Assembly: GCA_040385245.1 (NCBI GenBank)
Contig: JAZKHT010000002.1
Coordinates: forward strand, 1-64,000
Direction of reading: 5' to 3'
Origin: JAZKHT01 sp040385245
GTDB taxonomy: Bacteria > Pseudomonadota > Alphaproteobacteria > Rhodobacterales > Rhodobacteraceae
DNA: 64,000 nt
In this document: in pieces, positions 60,574 to 64,000 of the stretch
How positions within the stretch are numbered: position 1 is the first letter of the stretch
Layout of the letters: each line of letters opens with the position of its first letter
The notes under the pieces: generated by a model
What the model saw: the letters and a program-made list of their open reading frames with translations, nothing else
The model's database searches: none
What the model was told of the DNA's origin: nothing
Translations under genes and position numbers: made by a program

Positions 60574-61545
60574 ATGGTCAAGAACAACGTGAAGGGTGCC
60601 CTGCTGGCGCTTGTATCCTTTGCGATATTCGCCACGCATGACGTGGTGGTGAAATCGCTTGGCTCTACCAGCCAGTACTCGCCGGTTCAGATCATCTTCT
60701 TTTCGGTTCTGCTGGGCTTTCCGCTGGTCACGCTGATGCTGATGAACGACCGGACCGATGGCAATCTGCGCCCGCGCCATCCGTGGTGGACCGCCGTTCG
60801 CACGGCGTCGGCGTCTGTCACCGGCGTGTCGGCGTTTTACGCGTTTTCGACGCTGCCCATGGCACAGGTCTATGCGATCCTGTTTGCAGCCCCGTTGCTG
60901 ATCACGCTGCTGGCAATTCCGATCCTTGGGGAAAAGGTCGGTATCCGGCGCGGCATGGCGATCCTTGTCGGGCTGATCGGTGTGATGATCGTGCTGCGCC
61001 CCGGCACGGCGGAACTGGGCCTTGGCCATGCGGCGGCGCTGGCGGCGGCGGTGTTTTCATCGCTGGCGTCCGTCATTGTGCGCAAGATCGGGCATGAGGA
61101 ACGGTCCGTGGTGCTGCTGCTGTATCCGATGGTGGCGAACTTTGTGCTGATGGGGCTGGCCCTGCCCTTCGTCTACAAACCGATGGAGGTGGAGCATGTG
61201 GGAATGCTGGGCATCATCGCCATTTTTGGCTTTGTCGCCATGTTGTTCATCATCAGCGCCTATCGCAACGCCGAAGCGGTGATCGTCGCCCCGATGCAGT
61301 ATTCCCAAATGGTCTGGGCGGCGATTTTCGGGTATTTCATCTTCAACGAAACACCTGACCGTTTCACCATCATCGGGGCCAGTGTCATCATCGCCAGCGG
61401 GATCTACATCGTCCTGCGCGAAGGGCGTCCCACTGTATCGGAAAACCGGCCCGTCCTCGAATCCAAGTCGCGGGCCGAGACGGGAACGATCCCCCGCATC
61501 AGCCTGATGTTGCGCCGGATCGAAGGGCGCGATCGTGCCGAATGA
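60574..61545 (+). CDS. DMT-family (EamA) transporter
   Basis: A 323-residue inner-membrane protein with ten hydrophobic helices in two EamA halves (GALLALVSFAIFATHDVVVKSLG and LGHAAALAAAVFSSLASVIVRKIGHEE). Characteristic blocks are LPMAQVYAILFAAPLLITLLAIPILGEKVGIRRGMAILVGLIGVMIVLRPG and the C-terminal half EAVIVAPMQYSQMVWAAIFGYFIFNETPD. Exports or imports small metabolites; the substrate is unknown. The tail after helix ten is about 35 residues, charged. The ribosome site is weak. It ends 58 bases before the tRNA gene. Confidence 0.9.
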   Translation: MVKNNVKGALLALVSFAIFATHDVVVKSLGSTSQYSPVQIIFFSVLLGFPLVTLMLMNDRTDGNLRPRHPWWTAVRTASASVTGVSAFYAFSTLPMAQVYAILFAAPLLITLLAIPILGEKVGIRRGMAILVGLIGVMIVLRPGTAELGLGHAAALAAAVFSSLASVIVRKIGHEERSVVLLLYPMVANFVLMGLALPFVYKPMEVEHVGMLGIIAIFGFVAMLFIISAYRNAEAVIVAPMQYSQMVWAAIFGYFIFNETPDRFTIIGASVIIASGIYIVLREGRPTVSENRPVLESKSRAETGTIPRISLMLRRIEGRDRAE

Positions 61546-61603
61546 AACGGGGTTTTGCCCCCTTGCAAAACCCGCGTCGACGGTTTAACCCCCACGCCAC
61601 GGT

Positions 61604-61680
61604 CGGAGCGTAGCGCAGCCTGGTAGCGCACCTGCTTCGGGAGCAGGGGGTCGGAGGTTCGAATCCTCTCGCTCCGACCA
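61604..61680 (+). tRNA. tRNA-Pro, anticodon CGG
   Basis: A full cloverleaf of 77 bases: acceptor CGGAGCG pairs with CGCTCCG, D-arm GCGCAGCCTGGTAGCGC, anticodon stem-loop CCTGC-TTCGGGA-GCAGG with CGG at positions 34-36, T-arm GGAGG-TTCGAAT-CCTCT, and an encoded CCA end. It reads CCG codons for proline, common in this high-GC genome. Confidence 0.97.
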
Positions 61681-61722
61681 AACTTAAAAATCCCGAAAAT
61701 TCACCTGGTGCCGGCACGCGGA

Positions 61723-61941
61723 TCAAGGGTTGCCGTCGGCCTCGGCCATCAGTCGCAGCATGTGTCCGGCAAACCACCATGTGGCGGGCAGCCCAAGAAC
61801 CAAGCCGACCGCAACTGCCATGTGCGGGGTCAGCACGGGCAGGCCGATCCACGACCCGATCAAGGATGCAAAGAACAGGTTCACCGCCACCGCGCCTGCG
61901 CCAAACGGAAACAGGATCAGCGTCAGCTTTGTGCGTGTCAT
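61723..61941 (-). CDS. Small two-helix membrane protein behind norD
   Basis: A 72-residue protein with two hydrophobic helices (LILFPFGAGAVAVNLFFASLIG and MAVAVGLVLGLPATWWFAGHML). Its ATG overlaps the stop of the 58-residue gene upstream by four bases, so it is part of the norD operon. Size and position resemble NorF-type small proteins that accompany nitric oxide reductase genes, but I cannot confirm that family. It ends 43 bases before the tRNA-Pro gene (opposite strand). Confidence 0.7.
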   Translation of the reverse strand: MTRTKLTLILFPFGAGAVAVNLFFASLIGSWIGLPVLTPHMAVAVGLVLGLPATWWFAGHMLRLMAEADGNP

Positions 61942-62114
61942 CTGCGGCCAACCAGCCATTGCACCGCGATCAGGGCCATCAGCAACACGACCGAGGCGGC
62001 GAAATACGAGAGTTCTGCCTGCGCGGTCTGTGGCTGCGGAATCGGGCGCTGAAATGCGTCCGCCACGGCCACGGCGGGGGCAAGGGTGGTCATCAGGGCG
62101 AGGAAGAGGCGCAT
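61938..62114 (-). CDS. Very small exported or membrane protein in the nor operon, 58 aa
   Basis: Reads MRLFLALMTTLAPAVAVADA, a good signal peptide, followed by FQRPIPQPQTAQAELSYF and a hydrophobic helix AASVVLLMALIAVQWLVGRR. It begins one base after the norD stop with AAAGGA seven bases upstream, and its stop overlaps the next ATG (ATGA). Tight packing between norD and the two-helix gene argues that it is real. Possible roles are in assembly or stability of the membrane NO reductase; this is inference from location. Confidence 0.68.
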   Translation of the reverse strand: MRLFLALMTTLAPAVAVADAFQRPIPQPQTAQAELSYFAASVVLLMALIAVQWLVGRR

Positions 62115-62115
62115 G

Positions 62116-63987
62116 TCAGGTCCTTTGGGTCAGGGAAAGATAGATGTCGGGAAGGGCGTGGCCAAGCCGGGCAGGGTCAGGCAGCAGCGTGAACCCGGCC
62201 CGCCCGAAGATGCGGGCGAACCAGTCCTGCCCATCGGCATCGACGATCACACCATGGACGGCCTGACCCAACGCTTTGGCCGCGCGGACGGCCATGCGGC
62301 TGTCTTCGATGCCATGCACGCCTTCGTAATGATCCAGATCGTTGGGCTTGCCGTCTGTCAGCACCAGCAACAGCTTGCAGGCTGACGCCTCTGCCGCAAG
62401 CTGGGCCGAGGCGTGGCGGATCGCGGCCCCAAGGCGGGTGTAGTGCCCCGGTTGCAACCCGCCGATGCGGGCGGTGACAGCCGGGGTCACGCGCCCGTCA
62501 AAGCCCTTGCAACGTGTCAGATACACACGGTCACGCTTCAGCGATGAAAACCCCCAGATCGCCAGCCGGTCGCCCGCGGCATCAATGCCGCCTGCCAGCG
62601 CCGCCAGCGCCTCGCGCGTGGTGTCGATGATACTGCGGGTGCCGACAACGGATTCGGTGGACCGTGAACAATCCATCAGGATCGCCACCGACAGATCGCG
62701 GTCGGTGCAGCGCAGATCGCGAAAGATGCGGTCGCTGCCCTGCCCGGTTGCCCGGATCGCCACCTGCGCATCGATCAGCGCGTCAAGATCAAGCTGTGCC
62801 CCGTCGATCTGGCGTGGGCGCTGGATGCGGCGGGGGGTCAGCGCCTGAAACTGCTGGCGCACGCGCGCCATCAGACGCGGGTCGGGGGCGAAAGGCGTTG
62901 GGCCGGGTTTGCCATCGATTTCCAGCACGCAGGTGTGACCGGGCATATGGCTGCGCGATTTGTGGTTCCATTCCGGATAGGTGAACCGACTGGCAAGACG
63001 CTCGTGGTCGGCGTCTTGTGGGGCAAGGTCCAGATGCAGGCGCAACCGTGTGGCGGCGCGCTTGTGGTGCTGCGACAGGGTGATGTGATCCTGATCTTCG
63101 GCCGCCTTGCGGGCATTGTCCGGGTCGTCGTCATCGGTGGCGCGGTTCAGGTTCATGCTTTCGACCCAGGACAGGATCGATTCAAACCGGTGCATGATGA
63201 AACTGTCGGTCCGGTTCGCCTGATCATTGTCTTGGCGTTGGCCCTTTTTTCGGGTGGGGCTGGCAAGACCGGGCGGGGCAGACACAGCATCGTCGGCCGG
63301 GGCAGCGGCGGCATTGCCCGATGTGAAAGGGTCCAGCCGCAGCCAGATCGGCATCGGGGCAAGCGGCAGATAGCCATGAGGTGCTGTATAAGGCGCGCGA
63401 ACGGGCAGAGGCGCGCCATTCAATATGGACAATGCCACGTCCCGAACCATTCTTTCGGTCACAGGCCCGGAAAGAACCGCCAAATCTTCCCGCAGATGCG
63501 CGCAGAGGGCCGCATGGGGCGCGTACAGTCCGGGACAAGCCAGCAGCACCCGATCCGTCGCCTGCGCCATCAAGGCAAGATGCGCCAGATCGGCGGACAG
63601 CGGATCGGGCGGTGCCTGCCACGGGCCACAGTTGGCGGCCAATGCGGCCAGCCACAGGTAGGCCGCGCGGTTCATCTCGGCCGTGGGAAAGGCGTCCATC
63701 ACCGGTGGTAGGCGCAGATTTTGACCGTCAAAACTGGCGACGTGTTCCAAAACGCTTGCATCGCCCAACCGCGCGCCGATCCCCCGCCGATGACGTGACG
63801 GGATGGCCGGACTTGCCGCGATGTCGACCCCAGCTGCCCCACCCAAGGCGCGAAACAGCACGGCGACGCTGGGGCGCATCACCTCCAACGGGACGGCGCT
63901 TGCGGCATACCCGGCCACGGGCGCAAAGCGTTGCGTTAGCCCGTGCCACAGATCGCCTACCGTCTCTTCCGGTTCCATCAGGTCCAT
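62116..63987 (-). CDS. norD: Nitric oxide reductase activation protein NorD
   Basis: NorD, with the AAA ATPase NorQ, activates the membrane nitric oxide reductase NorBC, probably by iron insertion into the catalytic site. The 623-residue protein ends with a von Willebrand A domain: MIDAS motif DCSRST (in VAILMDCSRSTESV), then LLLVLTDGKPNDLDHYEGVHGIEDSRMAVRAAKALG. The central FTYPEWNHKSRSHMPGHTCVLE is a NorD signature. The start is either of the two ATGs near 63987; the frame runs open to the window edge, but the chosen N terminus (MEPEETVGDLWHG) is natural. norQ, norB and norC should lie beyond the window. Confidence 0.92.
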   Translation of the reverse strand: MDLMEPEETVGDLWHGLTQRFAPVAGYAASAVPLEVMRPSVAVLFRALGGAAGVDIAASPAIPSRHRRGIGARLGDASVLEHVASFDGQNLRLPPVMDAFPTAEMNRAAYLWLAALAANCGPWQAPPDPLSADLAHLALMAQATDRVLLACPGLYAPHAALCAHLREDLAVLSGPVTERMVRDVALSILNGAPLPVRAPYTAPHGYLPLAPMPIWLRLDPFTSGNAAAAPADDAVSAPPGLASPTRKKGQRQDNDQANRTDSFIMHRFESILSWVESMNLNRATDDDDPDNARKAAEDQDHITLSQHHKRAATRLRLHLDLAPQDADHERLASRFTYPEWNHKSRSHMPGHTCVLEIDGKPGPTPFAPDPRLMARVRQQFQALTPRRIQRPRQIDGAQLDLDALIDAQVAIRATGQGSDRIFRDLRCTDRDLSVAILMDCSRSTESVVGTRSIIDTTREALAALAGGIDAAGDRLAIWGFSSLKRDRVYLTRCKGFDGRVTPAVTARIGGLQPGHYTRLGAAIRHASAQLAAEASACKLLLVLTDGKPNDLDHYEGVHGIEDSRMAVRAAKALGQAVHGVIVDADGQDWFARIFGRAGFTLLPDPARLGHALPDIYLSLTQRT

Positions 63988-64000
63988 GGGATGCAGGGGC

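Noticed and set aside
61604..61680. Genomic island inserted at tRNA-Pro
   Set aside because: No integrase and no direct repeat of the tRNA 3' end was seen nearby; flanking genes look native.

Overview
The window is a gene-dense, high-GC stretch of chromosome that looks like an alphaproteobacterium of the Rhodobacterales (Roseobacter group). The evidence is Rhodobacterales-typical proteins (DUF2794 protein, Hint-domain protein, IalB-like protein, tandem I78 lipoproteins), alphaproteobacterial LexA boxes of the form GTTC-N7-GTTC, and a GAGTATTT-type intergenic repeat. I see no CRISPR array, transposase, prophage or rRNA. One tRNA (tRNA-Pro, anticodon CGG) is present.

Layout. 0.2-2.2 kb: an ArsR-type regulator overlapping two SRPBCC/AHSA1 genes. 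2.3-11.3 kb: ATP-dependent 5-oxoprolinase, a GH13 alpha-glucosidase, two overlapping MFS transporters and asd. 11.8-13.8 kb (minus strand): beta-carbonic anhydrase, SbtA-type bicarbonate transporter and a P-II-like SbtB, a compact inorganic-carbon uptake operon. 13.9-16.5 kb: an Hpt-like protein without its histidine, a leucyl aminopeptidase and an NlpC/P60 peptidase. 16.7-26.2 kb: DUF2794, asparaginase, IalB-like protein, rlmN followed by an acetyltransferase gene broken by one in-frame stop, a Kef-type antiporter, a YcaQ glycosylase, a LOG-family protein, dapD and an outer-membrane barrel. 26.4-36.3 kb: Hint protein, dapE, GNAT, rnr, epmA facing efp, a beta-lactamase-like hydrolase and a lytic transglycosylase.

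36.6-41.7 kb is the mutagenic SOS region: dnaE2 and imuB converge on each other, each with its own LexA box. No imuA is seen, and dnaE2 appears to lack its C-terminal OB-fold. 41.9-47 kb: cytochrome c', two I78 inhibitor lipoproteins, glutathione-dependent formaldehyde dehydrogenase, an NYN protein and an LLM oxidoreductase. 46.6-52.1 kb is a minus-strand run, rsfS-rlmH-gpmI-envC-ctpA-rppH, in which rsfS seems to start at CTG. 52.5-58.8 kb: leuC-leuD, a membrane protein, a degenerate endonuclease-like protein, an opposing membrane LytTR regulator, then leuB. 58.9-64 kb: Na/Pi cotransporter, DMT exporter, tRNA-Pro, and the distal end of a nor (nitric oxide reductase) operon: norD plus two overlapping small membrane proteins.

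Recurring themes are diaminopimelate/lysine and leucine biosynthesis (asd, dapD, dapE, leuBCD), translation maintenance (rlmN, rlmH, rsfS, efp/epmA, rnr), envelope turnover, and SOS mutagenesis. The most unusual items are the rearranged ImuB/DnaE2 SOS module, the can-sbtA-sbtB operon, the CTG-start rsfS and two families of intergenic repeats at gene ends. All function calls come from reading motifs by eye; no database search was run.
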